From Haloferax gibbonsii ATCC 33959 (GTDB taxonomy: Archaea > Halobacteriota > Halobacteria > Halobacteriales > Haloferacaceae): a stretch of 64,000 nt of DNA. The notes under the pieces were generated by a model, which saw nothing but the letters and a program-made list of their open reading frames with translations, did not search any database and was not told where the DNA came from. A program made the position numbers and the translations under genes. Positions 50,058 through 58,561 of this stretch are shown here, in pieces. The stretch is from assembly GCF_000336775.1 (NCBI RefSeq), contig NZ_AOLJ01000011.1, positions 450,366 to 514,365 on the forward strand. Direction: 5' to 3'. Numbering within the stretch: the stretch's first letter is position 1; each line of letters starts with the position of its first letter.

Positions 50058-50438
50058 ATGGCGACCGACACGACCGGGGGCGCGGGCGGCGACCTGACGC
50101 GACTGCACTACGTCGGCGTCGGCCTCGCGGCCGTGACCGGCGTGATTCACCTCGTCCTCGGGGCGGGCGCGCTGGCCGCGAACCTCGCCGACCCGCTCGG
50201 CATCGCGTTCATCGGGGCCGCGGCGGGCTTCGCCGCCGGCATCGTCGGCGTCCTGCGCGGCGACGAGCGCCTCCGCTCGCGGGTGGTGTTGCTCGGCATC
50301 CCCTTCACCGTCGGACAGGTGGTCCTCTACGTCGCGCTGAACTGGCCGAATATCTTCGGAATCGGCGGCATCGTGGACAAGCTCGTCCAGCTCGCGCTGC
50401 TCGCGGTGCTGGTCGAACTGTATCGGCGAGACGCCTGA
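50058..50438 (+). CDS. four-helix membrane protein (DUF7475-like)
   Basis: The 126 residues form about four helices: LHYVGVGLAAVTGVIHLVLGAGAL, IAFIGAAAGFAAGIVGVL, RVVLLGIPFTVGQVVLYVALN and LVQLALLAVLVELYRRDA, with a conserved His in the first. The family is common in haloarchaea and unnamed in function. It follows the MBL gene after one base, so it is co-transcribed. Confidence 0.82.
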   Translation: MATDTTGGAGGDLTRLHYVGVGLAAVTGVIHLVLGAGALAANLADPLGIAFIGAAAGFAAGIVGVLRGDERLRSRVVLLGIPFTVGQVVLYVALNWPNIFGIGGIVDKLVQLALLAVLVELYRRDA

Positions 50439-50455
50439 GAGAGAAGCGTGCGGGC

Positions 50456-50602
50456 TTACGCGGCGCGGCGTTCCTTCGACTTGGGTCGAAGGTGCTTGTA
50501 GCCGCACTTGCGGCACTGCTTTGCCTTCTGGGGGTTGCGCGCGTTGCACCGCATGCAGATCTGCTTCTCGAGCGTCCGCTTCGTCGCAGCGTCACTAGCC
50601 AT
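50456..50602 (-). CDS. rpl40e: 50S ribosomal protein L40e
   Basis: The 48-residue zinc protein reads [26 protein letters not shown] with four Cys in a zinc finger and a basic tail. In archaea L40e stands alone rather than as a ubiquitin fusion. The ATG at 50602 ([13 protein letters not shown]) gives the family length; an upstream ATG in the frame is not used. Confidence 0.97.
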   Translation of the reverse strand: MASDAATKRTLEKQICMRCNARNPQKAKQCRKCGYKHLRPKSKERRAA

Positions 50603-50715
50603 GCATACGAGTCCCCCCGCCGGTCGTATAACGCTTGCGAGACACACCGCCGGCGCTCGCGGCGCTCTCGGCGGCCATCTGGATGGGTCGGAAAACGCGG
50701 CGGTCCGCGGCGCGC

Positions 50716-50982
50716 CTACGCGCCGGCCTGGCTCAGCGCCGATTCGATGTCGTCGCGCTGGGTGACGCCCACGAAGCGGTCGACGATGCCGTCGTCGTTC
50801 TCGACGATGAGCGTCGGGAGCGAGCGAACCTGATACTGGTTGGCAACGTCCTGTTCCTCGTCGACGTCGACCTTGACGAACTCGACGTTCTCGTAGTCGC
50901 CCTCGAGGTCGTCGAGAATCGGGTCCTGCGTCTTACAAGGGCCGCACCAGTCCGCGTAGAAGTCCAAGAGTCGAACAGTCAT
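50716..50982 (-). CDS. thioredoxin
   Basis: The 88-residue protein has the active-site WCGPC (12-16) in [19 protein letters not shown], then [29 protein letters not shown] with the cis-Pro loop. It lacks the usual N-terminal helix, so it is a short form. It reduces protein disulfides in the cytoplasm. The ATG at 50982 gives MTVRLLDF; an upstream start is less likely. L40e follows on the same strand 113 bases later. Confidence 0.93.
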   Translation of the reverse strand: MTVRLLDFYADWCGPCKTQDPILDDLEGDYENVEFVKVDVDEEQDVANQYQVRSLPTLIVENDDGIVDRFVGVTQRDDIESALSQAGA

Positions 50983-51202
50983 CGTATCCCGACGCAACTT
51001 GCCTGCCCCCGCGCATAAGGATTACTCATGGGCCCGCACCTCTCCGGTTGTGCTTCCGGTCATTCAAAACGGATTCCGACCCGTCGACCCCCGAGACGGC
51101 CGCGAGCGGGCTCGTCCGATGAGCGAGGTTTTCCGGCCGCGGCGGGGCGCGTTCCGAGCGCGAGCCGAAACGTTTACGCGGCGGACGCACGGACGGTGGA
51201 AC

Positions 51203-51367
51203 ATGAGCAAGGGCCAGAACAGCGGCGGTCTGATGTCGAGCGCGGGCCTCGTCCGCTACTTCGACGCGGAGGACCGCAACGCGATTCGAGTCGACCCCAA
51301 GACCGTCGTCGCCACGGGAGCGCTGTTCGGCATCGGCATTCTGGTGCTGAACGCGCTCGCGCTCTGA
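51203..51367 (+). CDS. preprotein translocase subunit Sec61-beta
   Basis: The 54-residue tail-anchored protein starts [32 protein letters not shown], the archaeal Sec61-beta signature, and ends in one membrane helix ([20 protein letters not shown]). It joins SecY and SecE in the translocon. An in-frame upstream start lies before the TATA-like gtttacgc (about 51172-51179), so the ATG at 51203 is preferred. Confidence 0.95.
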   Translation: MSKGQNSGGLMSSAGLVRYFDAEDRNAIRVDPKTVVATGALFGIGILVLNALAL

Positions 51368-51422
51368 ACCGCGCCGACCGCCGAACGGACGCTTTTTGTC
51401 CGCGGCTTCCCGAGACCCCTCC

Positions 51423-52031
51423 ATGACCACGCTACGCGCCGGCGTCGTCGCCGTGCAGGGCGACGTGTCCGAGCACGCCGACGCCGTCGAGCGGGCCGCC
51501 GCGGCCCACGGCGTCGACGCCGAAATCGTCGAGATTCGAAGCGACGGCCTCGTCCCCGACTGCGACGTGTTACTCATGCCGGGCGGCGAGTCCACGACCA
51601 TCTCCCGACTCCTCGAACGCGAGGGCATCGACGACGAGATTCGCGCCCACGTCGACGCCGGGAAACCCGTCCTCGCCACCTGCGCCGGCCTCATCGTCGC
51701 CTCCCGCGACGCCAAGGACGACCGCGTGACCACGCTCGACCTCCTCGACGTGACGGTCGACCGCAACGCCTTCGGCCGGCAGGTCGACAGCTTCGAGGCT
51801 CCGCTGGACGTGGCCGGCCTCGACTCGCCGTTCCCCGCGGTGTTCATCCGCGCGCCCCTCATCGACGAGGTCGGCGACGGCGTGGAGGTGCTCGCCGAGT
51901 GGGACGGCAACCCGGTCGCCGTCCGCGACGGCCCCGTCGTCGGCACCTCCTTCCACCCCGAACTGACGCCCGACAGCCGCATCCACGACCTCGCGTTCTT
52001 CGACGAACTGGCGGTCGAAGTCGACGCCTGA
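51423..52031 (+). CDS. pdxT: pyridoxal 5'-phosphate synthase glutaminase subunit
   Basis: PdxT supplies ammonia to PdxS for PLP synthesis. The 202 residues show AGVVAVQGDVSEHADAVERAAA, LLMPGGESTTISRLL, the nucleophile Cys87 in LATCAGLIV, VDRNAFGRQVDSFEAPLDV and the catalytic His-Glu in GTSFHPELT. PdxS is not in the window. It follows the Sec61-beta gene after 55 bases. Confidence 0.96.
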   Translation: MTTLRAGVVAVQGDVSEHADAVERAAAAHGVDAEIVEIRSDGLVPDCDVLLMPGGESTTISRLLEREGIDDEIRAHVDAGKPVLATCAGLIVASRDAKDDRVTTLDLLDVTVDRNAFGRQVDSFEAPLDVAGLDSPFPAVFIRAPLIDEVGDGVEVLAEWDGNPVAVRDGPVVGTSFHPELTPDSRIHDLAFFDELAVEVDA

Positions 52032-52127
52032 GCGGAGCGCTCGACCGGCGGCGCGGACTCCCCGACGGGGGTGCCGCCGGTCACCGGAACCAGAGGGTCT
52101 TTTTCCGCGCCCGCCCGTCGTGCGACC

Positions 52128-52430
52128 ATGGACGCCGACACCCCGACCGACGAGGTCCTAGACGAGCTCTTTGCGACCATCGAGTCGCGCAAGGCGGAAC
52201 TCCCCGAGGGCTCCTACACGACGACGCTTTTCACCCACGAGAAAGGCGAGAACTACGTCCTCGAAAAGCTCGGCGAGGAGACGACCGAGGCCATCCTCGC
52301 GGCCAAGGACGACGACCGCGAGGAACTGCTCTACGAGAGCGCCGACCTCGTCTACCACCTGCTCGTCCTGCTGTCGATGAAGGACGCCTCGCTCGACGAC
52401 CTGCGCGAAGAGCTGAAAGCCCGCTTCTGA
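52128..52430 (+). CDS. hisE: phosphoribosyl-ATP pyrophosphatase
   Basis: HisE performs the second step of histidine synthesis, releasing pyrophosphate from phosphoribosyl-ATP. The 100 residues have the MazG-like fold: LFATIESRKAELPEGSYTTTLF, YVLEKLGEETTEAILAAKDDDREELLYESADLVYHLLVLL, with EExxE and ExxD metal residues. The ATG at 52128 gives the usual start. hisH is 8 kb away on the other strand. Confidence 0.95.
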   Translation: MDADTPTDEVLDELFATIESRKAELPEGSYTTTLFTHEKGENYVLEKLGEETTEAILAAKDDDREELLYESADLVYHLLVLLSMKDASLDDLREELKARF

Positions 52431-52644
52431 GACGGCCGCGGCGGCTCCCGCGACCGCAACGTTCGACCGCCGCCGCTCGCCGCCCGCAGTTCCCGGACGA
52501 GACGGCCCGATTGCAAAGCACCAAGGGCGTGCACCCACGATAGCGCACTCTCTCGATGCACGCCTCCCGAAGCCGCGTCCGCCAGTTCGCTCCCGCGCCC
52601 TCCACGCCCCACCGCGCCGCGCCCGTCACCCGAGGGTCGGCCGC
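52431..52644. other. gap between hisE and the MFS transporter gene
   Basis: I see no gene in these 214 GC-rich bases; the only AT-richer patch is near 52510. Confidence 0.4.
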
Positions 52645-53898
52645 GTGAGTCGGCTGTTCGGCGGCGACGAGCCGTCAGTCGAGTTCGTCGCCGGGAGCCT
52701 CATCGCGGGCGTCTTCTTCGGCGGCGTCGGCGCGGGCGTCGCCTTCCCGACGCTGCCGACGCTCGGTCCCATCATCGGCATCACGCCGTTCGTGGTCGGC
52801 CTCATCCTCTCGGCGAACCGCTTCACTCGGCTGGTCGTGAACACGCCCGCCGGGCAGATACTCGACCGGATGGGGACGCGCCGGCCGATGATAGCCGGGT
52901 TCGTCGTGCAGGGGCTGTCGCCGTTCGGCTACGTCCTCGGGCTGAACCCCGGCCCGATTCCGCTCGACAGCGCGACTATCTTCCTCCTGTCGCGGGCCTG
53001 CTGGGGCGTCGGCTCGGCGTTCGTCTTCGTCGGCGCGTTCAGCACCATCACGCACGTCACCTCGGGCGAAAACCGCGGGAAGTGGGTCGGCTACATGCGC
53101 GGCGGCCAGAGCCTCGGGTTCCCCGCGGGCCTCGTCGTCGGCGGTCTCGTCACCGACGCGTTCGGCTACGCCACCGCGTTCGCCGTCGCGGGCTGTGCGG
53201 GCCTGTTCGCCGCCCTCGTCGCCATCTCCGTCCTCCCGGACGTGCAGACCGACGTGACGGCGGCGAGTTCGCTCCGCGACGTGCCGCGGCTGGTGCGGTC
53301 GGACATCCGCATCTTCACCGTCGGCACCGTGAACTTCGCCGTCCGCTTTCTGTTTGCGGGCGTCCTCCTCTCGACGGCCGTGCTGTACGCGACGGCGAAC
53401 GACATCTCGCTCGGCGGCCTCTCGGGGGCGGGCGTCAGCGGCGTCGTGATGGCCGTCGGCGTCGTCGCGTCGAGCGTCACGACGCTCGTCGTCGGGCGGT
53501 ACTCCGACCGCCTGTCGAACCGCGCGGCGCTGACGCTGCCCGCGCTCGGCGTCCTCGCGTCCGGATTCACCCTGCTGGCGCTCGTGCCGACGCTCCCGTC
53601 GACGCTCGCGGGCGTGGCGCTCATCGGCGTCGGCGTCGGCGGGTCGAACCCGCCGCTGTTAGCCTATCTCGGCGACCTCAGCCCGGCCGACGACGTGGGC
53701 AAACTCGGCGGCGTCTACAACGTCTTCGGCGACTCGGGGTCGACTCTCGGCCCGCTCGTGGCCGTTCCGATGGCCGAGGTGGTCGGCTTCCGCGTCGAGT
53801 ACCTCGCCTGCGTCGCGCTCGTCGCCGTCGTCGGACTGCTCGTGGCGCGGACGCTCTACGGGGAGGCGGCGACGGTGCCGCGGTCGGAACCGTCGTGA
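52645..53898 (+). CDS. MFS transporter
   Basis: The GTG at 52645 begins a 417-residue protein of about twelve helices. The motif between helices 2 and 3, NTPAGQILDRMGTRRPMI, matches the major-facilitator signature G-x-L-x-D-R-x-G-R-R. Later stretches include GRYSDRLSNRAAL between helices 8 and 9. Substrate cannot be told; the sequence is nearest to drug or sugar exporters of the MFS-1 type. It converges on the F420-dependent gene. Confidence 0.89.
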   Translation: MSRLFGGDEPSVEFVAGSLIAGVFFGGVGAGVAFPTLPTLGPIIGITPFVVGLILSANRFTRLVVNTPAGQILDRMGTRRPMIAGFVVQGLSPFGYVLGLNPGPIPLDSATIFLLSRACWGVGSAFVFVGAFSTITHVTSGENRGKWVGYMRGGQSLGFPAGLVVGGLVTDAFGYATAFAVAGCAGLFAALVAISVLPDVQTDVTAASSLRDVPRLVRSDIRIFTVGTVNFAVRFLFAGVLLSTAVLYATANDISLGGLSGAGVSGVVMAVGVVASSVTTLVVGRYSDRLSNRAALTLPALGVLASGFTLLALVPTLPSTLAGVALIGVGVGGSNPPLLAYLGDLSPADDVGKLGGVYNVFGDSGSTLGPLVAVPMAEVVGFRVEYLACVALVAVVGLLVARTLYGEAATVPRSEPS

Positions 53899-53928
53899 GA
53901 AATCGCGTCAGGCGCGGGTCGAACGCCG

Positions 53929-54597
53929 TTACTTGAACTCGATGCCGAGGTCGTGCATGCCGTCGTTGTTCTGTGCGACGTTGATGAGAAGCGGCGTCAC
54001 CGCCTCGATTTCGGCGGCGTTGGCGAGGCCGCCGCCGTCGAGGGCGCGGAGGCCGTCGATGCCCTCGGCGAGCAGGCGCACGGTCTCCTTTGCGTCCTCG
54101 TCGTCGGCGACGAGGAGCGTGTCGATGCCGAGGTCGGCGTCGAGGTCGGCCAGTCGACCGGCCGCGAGGTTGTGGAACGCGCCGACCACCGGCACGTCGT
54201 CGGGGGCCGCGTCGGCGACGAGCGCCGTCACGCTCCCCGCTTTCGGCGGGTGGTAGTGGAAGCCGTCGTCGTCGCGCTTGATGCCCGCGGCGGGCGTGAC
54301 GAGCACGTCGCCCTCGGACAGGGAGTCGGCGACGGCCTCGACGGTGTCGGAGACGTGGTACGGCGGCACGGCGAGGACGACCACGGAGGCGCGGTCGGCG
54401 GCCATCTCGTTCGTGAAGCCGTTTACCTTCACGTCGCGGCCGCGGCTGGAGAGTTCGGTCTCGTACTCGTCGGCCTTCTCGCGGGCCTTGTCGGGGTCGC
54501 GCGACCCGATGATGACCTCGTGGTCGGTGTGGTAGGCCCAGCGGAGGGCGAGGCCCTCGCCGATGTCGCCGGTCCCACCGAGGAGTGCGATTCGCAT
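53929..54597 (-). CDS. npdG: F420-dependent NADP oxidoreductase-like protein
   Basis: The 222-residue protein carries the NADP-binding start IALLGGTGDIGEGLALRWAYHTDHEVIIGSRD and VVLAVPPYHVSDTVEAVADSL, with VGAFHNLAAGRL later. This is the F420H2:NADP oxidoreductase (NpdG) group, which moves electrons between coenzyme F420 and NADP. Haloarchaea make F420, so the role is plausible. The ATG at 54597 starts at the first strand. Confidence 0.93.
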   Translation of the reverse strand: MRIALLGGTGDIGEGLALRWAYHTDHEVIIGSRDPDKAREKADEYETELSSRGRDVKVNGFTNEMAADRASVVVLAVPPYHVSDTVEAVADSLSEGDVLVTPAAGIKRDDDGFHYHPPKAGSVTALVADAAPDDVPVVGAFHNLAAGRLADLDADLGIDTLLVADDEDAKETVRLLAEGIDGLRALDGGGLANAAEIEAVTPLLINVAQNNDGMHDLGIEFK

Positions 54598-54674
54598 ACT
54601 CACACCTCCGGACCGAGCCGACCTAAAGGGTTGTGCGACCGGTCGGTTCTGCCTGTGTCCGCGACCGGGGGGAA

Positions 54675-54890
54675 CTATCGACTGTCGTCGTCGGACTCGA
54701 CGAGCGCCTGCACCCGCTCGAAGCCGTCGCGGTAGACGAGCCACCACGCGACCACCGGGGCCAACAGCAACAGCGGCCCGACGAGGAACAACTGCGTGAA
54801 CGGGTCCGGCGGGAGGAGGTACGTCCCGACGACGACCACGAGCGCGTCGAGCGCGAGCAGCGTGACGACGAAGGCGCGGAGGTGTCCCAT
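54675..54890 (-). CDS. small two-helix membrane protein
   Basis: The 71 residues form two helices, LRAFVVTLLALDALVVVVGTYLL and LFLVGPLLLLAPVVAWWLVYR, with an acidic tail. The start ATG overlaps the TGA of a 16-codon frame (TGATG), which in turn overlaps the HAD gene stop in the same way. Function unknown. Confidence 0.77.
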   Translation of the reverse strand: MGHLRAFVVTLLALDALVVVVGTYLLPPDPFTQLFLVGPLLLLAPVVAWWLVYRDGFERVQALVESDDDSR

Positions 54891-54940
54891 CAGCGGCCCT
54901 CCGGCGGCGAAACGGGAGTCGGAGTCGGAGTCGGTGCCAT
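54890..54940 (-). CDS. 16-residue micro-ORF bridging two genes by TGATG overlaps
   Basis: The ATG at 54940 shares its A with the TGA stop of the HAD gene, and its own TGA shares its A with the ATG of the small membrane protein. The peptide would be [16 protein letters not shown], rich in Pro-Thr. The two exact overlaps are unlikely to be chance in one 51-base gap, but the product is so short that the frame may serve only to carry ribosomes across. Expression is not shown. Confidence 0.4.
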   Translation of the reverse strand: MAPTPTPTPVSPPEGR

Positions 54941-55794
54941 CAGTCGAGGAGGTCCGGAACCTCGTTCACGTCCTCGACGACGGCGGCCGCGCCGATTTCG
55001 GAGAACTTCCGTCGGCCGTCGTCGCCGGTCAGGCCGCCCGAGAGGACGCCGACGCCGTAGTAGACGCGGTCGGGGTCCGCGGCGTCGGCGTTCAGCGCCG
55101 TCTTCACGTCGTCGAGGGTGTCGCCGACGAAGACGACCGACTCGGCTCCGAGGCGCTCCGCGACCGTCACGAGCGCGGCCGGGTGGGGCTTTCCCTCCTC
55201 CCAGTCGTCCATCGTGAACCGGTGGTCGTCGGCCACGTCGAGGGCGACGCGGTCGAGCGCGATGTCGGCCTCGGCGCTGGGGCGGCCGGTGACGACGCCG
55301 AGTTCGCGGTCGCCGAGCGCGTCGAGCGTCTCCGGGCGGAGGAGCACGGGTTCGTCGTGGATGTAGCCGGCGGCCTCGAACGGCGGGTCGCCGCCTTCGA
55401 GGTCGCCGTAAAGGTCGCTTCCGAGGTAGAGCGCCTGAAACGTCTCCCGGAGCGCCTCGGGGTCCCACTCGTCGAAGACGACGCTCGGGTCGGAAAACAG
55501 GGCTTCGACAGTCGCCTCGGCGGCGTCGAGGCCGCCGCCGCGGGCCTCGATTTCGTCGGTGAACTCGGCGACCGACAGGTCGGTCTCGCGGGCGGCGAGG
55601 ACGTACAGCGCCGCCGCGTACGTCAGTTCCCAGTCGTTGTTGAAGCCGCCGGCGTCCTTGAACAGTTGGACCTCGTCGCGGGAGATGGTCGTGCCGTAGT
55701 GTCGGTCCACGGATTCGACGATGGCGCGCCGGTAGGAGTCGGCGACGTCGACGAGCACTCCGTCGATATCGAGGACGACAGCGTCCGCGTGCAT
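54940..55794 (-). CDS. HAD-superfamily phosphatase (TIGR01548-like)
   Basis: The 284-residue protein has the HAD motifs: DIDGVLVD (Asp9, Asp11), VVTGRPS, KPHPAAL and [14 protein letters not shown] helical cap lies between about 30 and 130 ([22 protein letters not shown]). It matches the TIGR01548 group, which is limited to some archaea and bacteria; the substrate is a small phosphate ester but not known. The stop overlaps the next start by TGATG. Confidence 0.9.
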   Translation of the reverse strand: MHADAVVLDIDGVLVDVADSYRRAIVESVDRHYGTTISRDEVQLFKDAGGFNNDWELTYAAALYVLAARETDLSVAEFTDEIEARGGGLDAAEATVEALFSDPSVVFDEWDPEALRETFQALYLGSDLYGDLEGGDPPFEAAGYIHDEPVLLRPETLDALGDRELGVVTGRPSAEADIALDRVALDVADDHRFTMDDWEEGKPHPAALVTVAERLGAESVVFVGDTLDDVKTALNADAADPDRVYYGVGVLSGGLTGDDGRRKFSEIGAAAVVEDVNEVPDLLD

Positions 55795-55846
55795 ACCGGA
55801 AGCGCGCGGCGAGCGGGCAAGTGCCTTACTCTTGGGCCCGGGCGGG

Positions 55847-56278
55847 CTAGTCCCGCCGGGCGCGCTGGCCCCGTCGCCCGTGCTCGGCGACGTACAGCGT
55901 GTCGCCCGGAAGCGTCTCGCGGGCGACCGGAATCGAGGGTTCGTCGTAGCCGAGCGTGGTGAACAGGAAGTCGGCGTCGGCGCGGCGGGCGACCTCGACC
56001 GCGGGTCCGTGGAGTTCGACGGGGACGTTCAGGGCGTAGACGACATCGGCGTCGGCGTAGGGGCCGAGGTCGGAGGCGTCAGCGCGGGCGAACACGTCGT
56101 CGCGGACGAACGAGACGGCCTCGGGAACGGGGAACTCGTGCACGTCGACGGCGACCACGTCGACCCCGCGGTCGGCGAGGGCGGCCGCCACCGACGGCTC
56201 CCGACCGACCCCGAGTTCGACCGCGCGGTCGTACCCCGACAACCGTCCGACGAGCGCGTCGCGCAGCGATTTTTTCAC
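55847..56278 (-). CDS. UPF0146 family protein
   Basis: The GTG at 56278 begins a 143-residue protein with [31 protein letters not shown] and [37 protein letters not shown], matching the archaeal UPF0146 family. It looks like a reduced Rossmann-type methyltransferase fold. It is divergent from amzA with only 39 bases between the starts. Confidence 0.92.
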   Translation of the reverse strand: MKKSLRDALVGRLSGYDRAVELGVGREPSVAAALADRGVDVVAVDVHEFPVPEAVSFVRDDVFARADASDLGPYADADVVYALNVPVELHGPAVEVARRADADFLFTTLGYDEPSIPVARETLPGDTLYVAEHGRRGQRARRD

Positions 56279-56317
56279 GTCGGGATATTTATGAAGCGTC
56301 CCCGCTTAATCCCTCGC
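56279..56317. promoter_or_regulatory. shared 39-base divergent promoter of UPF0146 and amzA
   Basis: atatttatg (56284-56292) lies about 30 bases before the amzA ATG. For the minus strand, attaag (about 56306-56311) is about 30 bases before the UPF0146 GTG. Both transcripts would be leaderless and their core promoters overlap. Confidence 0.5.
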
Positions 56318-56839
56318 ATGCTCGTCGATATCGTGCCTATCGGGGATATTTCTGCGGCCGTCAAGCGGGAGGCATCCGCCGGACTCCGCTCCGTCTACGA
56401 CTGCGACGTGACCGTGCACTCGAATCAGGCGATACCCGAGGGCGCGTTCGACCGGAGCCGAAACCAGTACCGGGCCGAGCAGTTCATCGAGCTGGCGAGC
56501 CGCATCGGTCGCGGCGAGAAGAACATCGGCATCACCGAAAAGGACCTCTACTACCGCCGCCGAAACTACGTCTTCGGCCTCGCGTACCTCAACGGCAACG
56601 GCTCCGTCATCTCCACGTACCGCCTCCAGACCTCCACCGACGGCGGCATCACGAACAAACCCGCCGACGAGGTGCTGTCCGACCGCGTGCGAAAGGAGGT
56701 CGTCCACGAGATCGGCCACACCCTCGGCCTCGAACACTGCGACAACAACAAGTGCGTCATGTCCTTCTCGCCGACGGTCCGCGAGGTGGACGTGAAAGAA
56801 GAGAACCTCTGCGGCACCTGCAGTCGGCTCGTCCACTAG
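56318..56839 (+). CDS. amzA: archaemetzincin
   Basis: The 173-residue metalloprotease has the metzincin zinc motif HEIGHTLGLEH (residues 130-140), followed by CDNNKCVM and CGTCSRL, whose four Cys form a second zinc site typical of archaemetzincins. The Met-turn is in CVMSFS. The protease probably removes N-terminal residues, though its cell role is unclear. The start ATG has a TATA box 30 bases upstream. Confidence 0.95.
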   Translation: MLVDIVPIGDISAAVKREASAGLRSVYDCDVTVHSNQAIPEGAFDRSRNQYRAEQFIELASRIGRGEKNIGITEKDLYYRRRNYVFGLAYLNGNGSVISTYRLQTSTDGGITNKPADEVLSDRVRKEVVHEIGHTLGLEHCDNNKCVMSFSPTVREVDVKEENLCGTCSRLVH

Positions 56840-56854
56840 CGCTCGGGAACCGGT

Positions 56855-56940
56855 CTCGGTTCGTCTGGGCTCGGTTCGTCTGGGCTCGGTTTGTCTCGTC
56901 TCGGCTCGCCCCGTCTCGGCTCGCCCCGTCTCGTCTCACC
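56855..56940 (+). repeat. 15-base tandem repeat
   Basis: Five 15-base units follow one another with slight changes: CTCGGTTCGTCTGGG twice (56855-56884), CTCGGTTTGTCTCGT, then CTCGGCTCGCCCCGT twice (to 56929), and a partial unit. The array fills most of the gap between amzA and the UspA gene. Confidence 0.85.
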
Positions 56941-56971
56941 CTTTTTCTCGTCGCGGCACGTGTGTACAACC

Positions 56972-57421
56972 ATGAACTTCGTCGTTGCAGTAGACGGCTC
57001 TGCGGCCGCCGACAGAGCGCTCGACCACGCGCTCACGATGCTCGAACCGCTGGGTGCGACGGTCACCATCGTCCACGCGGTCGAACCGCAGGTCCTCGTC
57101 GAAGGCGGCGAGGAACCCGTCGCGGGCGTCGCCAGAACCGGCGACCGAATCGTCGCCGAGAGCCTCGAAGACGCGGAATCGCGCGCCGAACGCGTCCTGC
57201 AAGCGGCCGCCGAACGCGCGGCCGACGCGGGCGTCGAAGCGACCACGGAACTCCTCTACGGCGACCCCGTGGAGGCGATTCCGACCTACGCCGACGAGGC
57301 GGACGCCGACGGCATCTTCGTCGGCCACCGCGGCCTCTCGAAGCGCTACGAGGGGCTGGTCGGCAGCGTCGCCAAGGAACTGGTCGAGCGGGCGTCCTGC
57401 CCCGTCACCGTCGTCCGCTGA
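56972..57421 (+). CDS. universal stress protein (UspA)
   Basis: The 149 residues have the UspA fold: VVAVDGSAAADRALDHALTMLEPLGATVTIVHAV, ELLYGDPVEAIPTYADEADADGIFVGHRGLSKRYEGLVGSVAKELVERASCPVTVVR. The ATP-binding form has G-x2-G-x9-G-S; here HRGLSKRYEGLVGSVA fits loosely. The TGA stop is followed directly by the rtcA ATG (TGAATG), so the two are likely translated together. The ATG at 56972 is preferred over a start inside the repeat array. Confidence 0.94.
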   Translation: MNFVVAVDGSAAADRALDHALTMLEPLGATVTIVHAVEPQVLVEGGEEPVAGVARTGDRIVAESLEDAESRAERVLQAAAERAADAGVEATTELLYGDPVEAIPTYADEADADGIFVGHRGLSKRYEGLVGSVAKELVERASCPVTVVR

Positions 57422-58537
57422 ATGCGCCGACTCGACGGGCGCGACGGCGGCGGACAGCCCCTCAGGACCGCCCTCGCGCTCTCGGTCGTGACCGGCGAGC
57501 CGTTCGAGATGACGAACGTCCGCGGGAACCGCTCGACGCCCGGACTGAAGGCCCAGCACGTCGCCTGCGTCTCCGTCGCCGCGGCCGTCTCGAACGCCGA
57601 CGTCGCCGGCGACGAGGTCGGGTCGTCGACGCTCCGCTTTTCGCCCCGCGAGGTCCGAGCCGACCCGGTCGAGGCGGCCGTCGGCACCGCCGGGAGCGCG
57701 ACGCTCGTTTGCGAGACGCTGCTCCCCGCGGCCGTCGCCCTCGACGACCCGCTTTCCCTCACCGTCACCGGCGGCACCGACGTTCGGTGGTCGCCGCCGA
57801 CGGACTACCTCCGGTACGCGAAGCGCCCGCTGTGTTCGGCGTTCGGCGTCGAGTTCGGCCTCTCGGTGCCTCGTCGCGGCTTCTACCCGGCCGGCGGCGG
57901 CACGCTTTCGCTCCGCATCGCGCCGGCCGAGCCGACACCGGTCGAACTGACCCGCCGCGCGGAGCCCGACGAACTCCGGGTCTACTCGGTCGCGAGCGAG
58001 TCGCTCGCGGACGCCGCGGTGGCCGAGCGACAGGTCGAGGGCGTCCGCGACGCGCTCGCCGAGGCGGGCGTCGACCTCCCGATTCGGTCGTCGGTCTCGT
58101 CGGCCGAGAGCGACTCGCCCGGTTCGGCTGTGGTCGTCGTCGCTCGGGGCGGAGAAGACGAGAGAGCAGGCGACGGTTCCGCGTCGCTCGTCGCCGGCTT
58201 CGACGCCTACGGCGAGCGCGGCACGCCGGCCGAGACGGTCGGGTCGCGGGCGGCCGACTCGCTTCTCGACTGGCTCGGCGGCGACGCGCCGGTTGACCGC
58301 CACATGGCCGACCAACTGCTCGTCTGGGTCGCGCTCGCCGGGGGTCGCGTGCGGATTCCCGCCGTCACGGACCACGTGCGGACGAACCTCGACGTGATTC
58401 GTGCCTTCGGCTACGACGTGACGCCCCGGGCGGGCGAAGACGGGGACCGCGGCGCGGGGGCGGGCGCTGGCGCAGGTCCGGGGGCGGAGACGGAGGCGAG
58501 GACCGGCGCAGTCGTCGAGTCAGACGGCGGCCGCTGA
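57422..58537 (+). CDS. rtcA: RNA 3'-terminal phosphate cyclase
   Basis: RtcA converts RNA 3'-phosphate to a 2',3'-cyclic phosphate with ATP. The 371 residues show LDGRDGGGQPLRTALALSVVTGEPFEM, GNRSTPGLKAQHVACVSVAA, RRGFYPAGGGTLSL and the active-site His in PVDRHMADQLL. An acidic and Gly-rich C-terminal tail of about 35 residues is extra. It starts right at the UspA stop; rtcB is not in the window. Confidence 0.95.
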   Translation: MRRLDGRDGGGQPLRTALALSVVTGEPFEMTNVRGNRSTPGLKAQHVACVSVAAAVSNADVAGDEVGSSTLRFSPREVRADPVEAAVGTAGSATLVCETLLPAAVALDDPLSLTVTGGTDVRWSPPTDYLRYAKRPLCSAFGVEFGLSVPRRGFYPAGGGTLSLRIAPAEPTPVELTRRAEPDELRVYSVASESLADAAVAERQVEGVRDALAEAGVDLPIRSSVSSAESDSPGSAVVVVARGGEDERAGDGSASLVAGFDAYGERGTPAETVGSRAADSLLDWLGGDAPVDRHMADQLLVWVALAGGRVRIPAVTDHVRTNLDVIRAFGYDVTPRAGEDGDRGAGAGAGAGPGAETEARTGAVVESDGGR

Positions 58538-58561
58538 CCCGAAGCTCCGGCTTCGGCAGCC

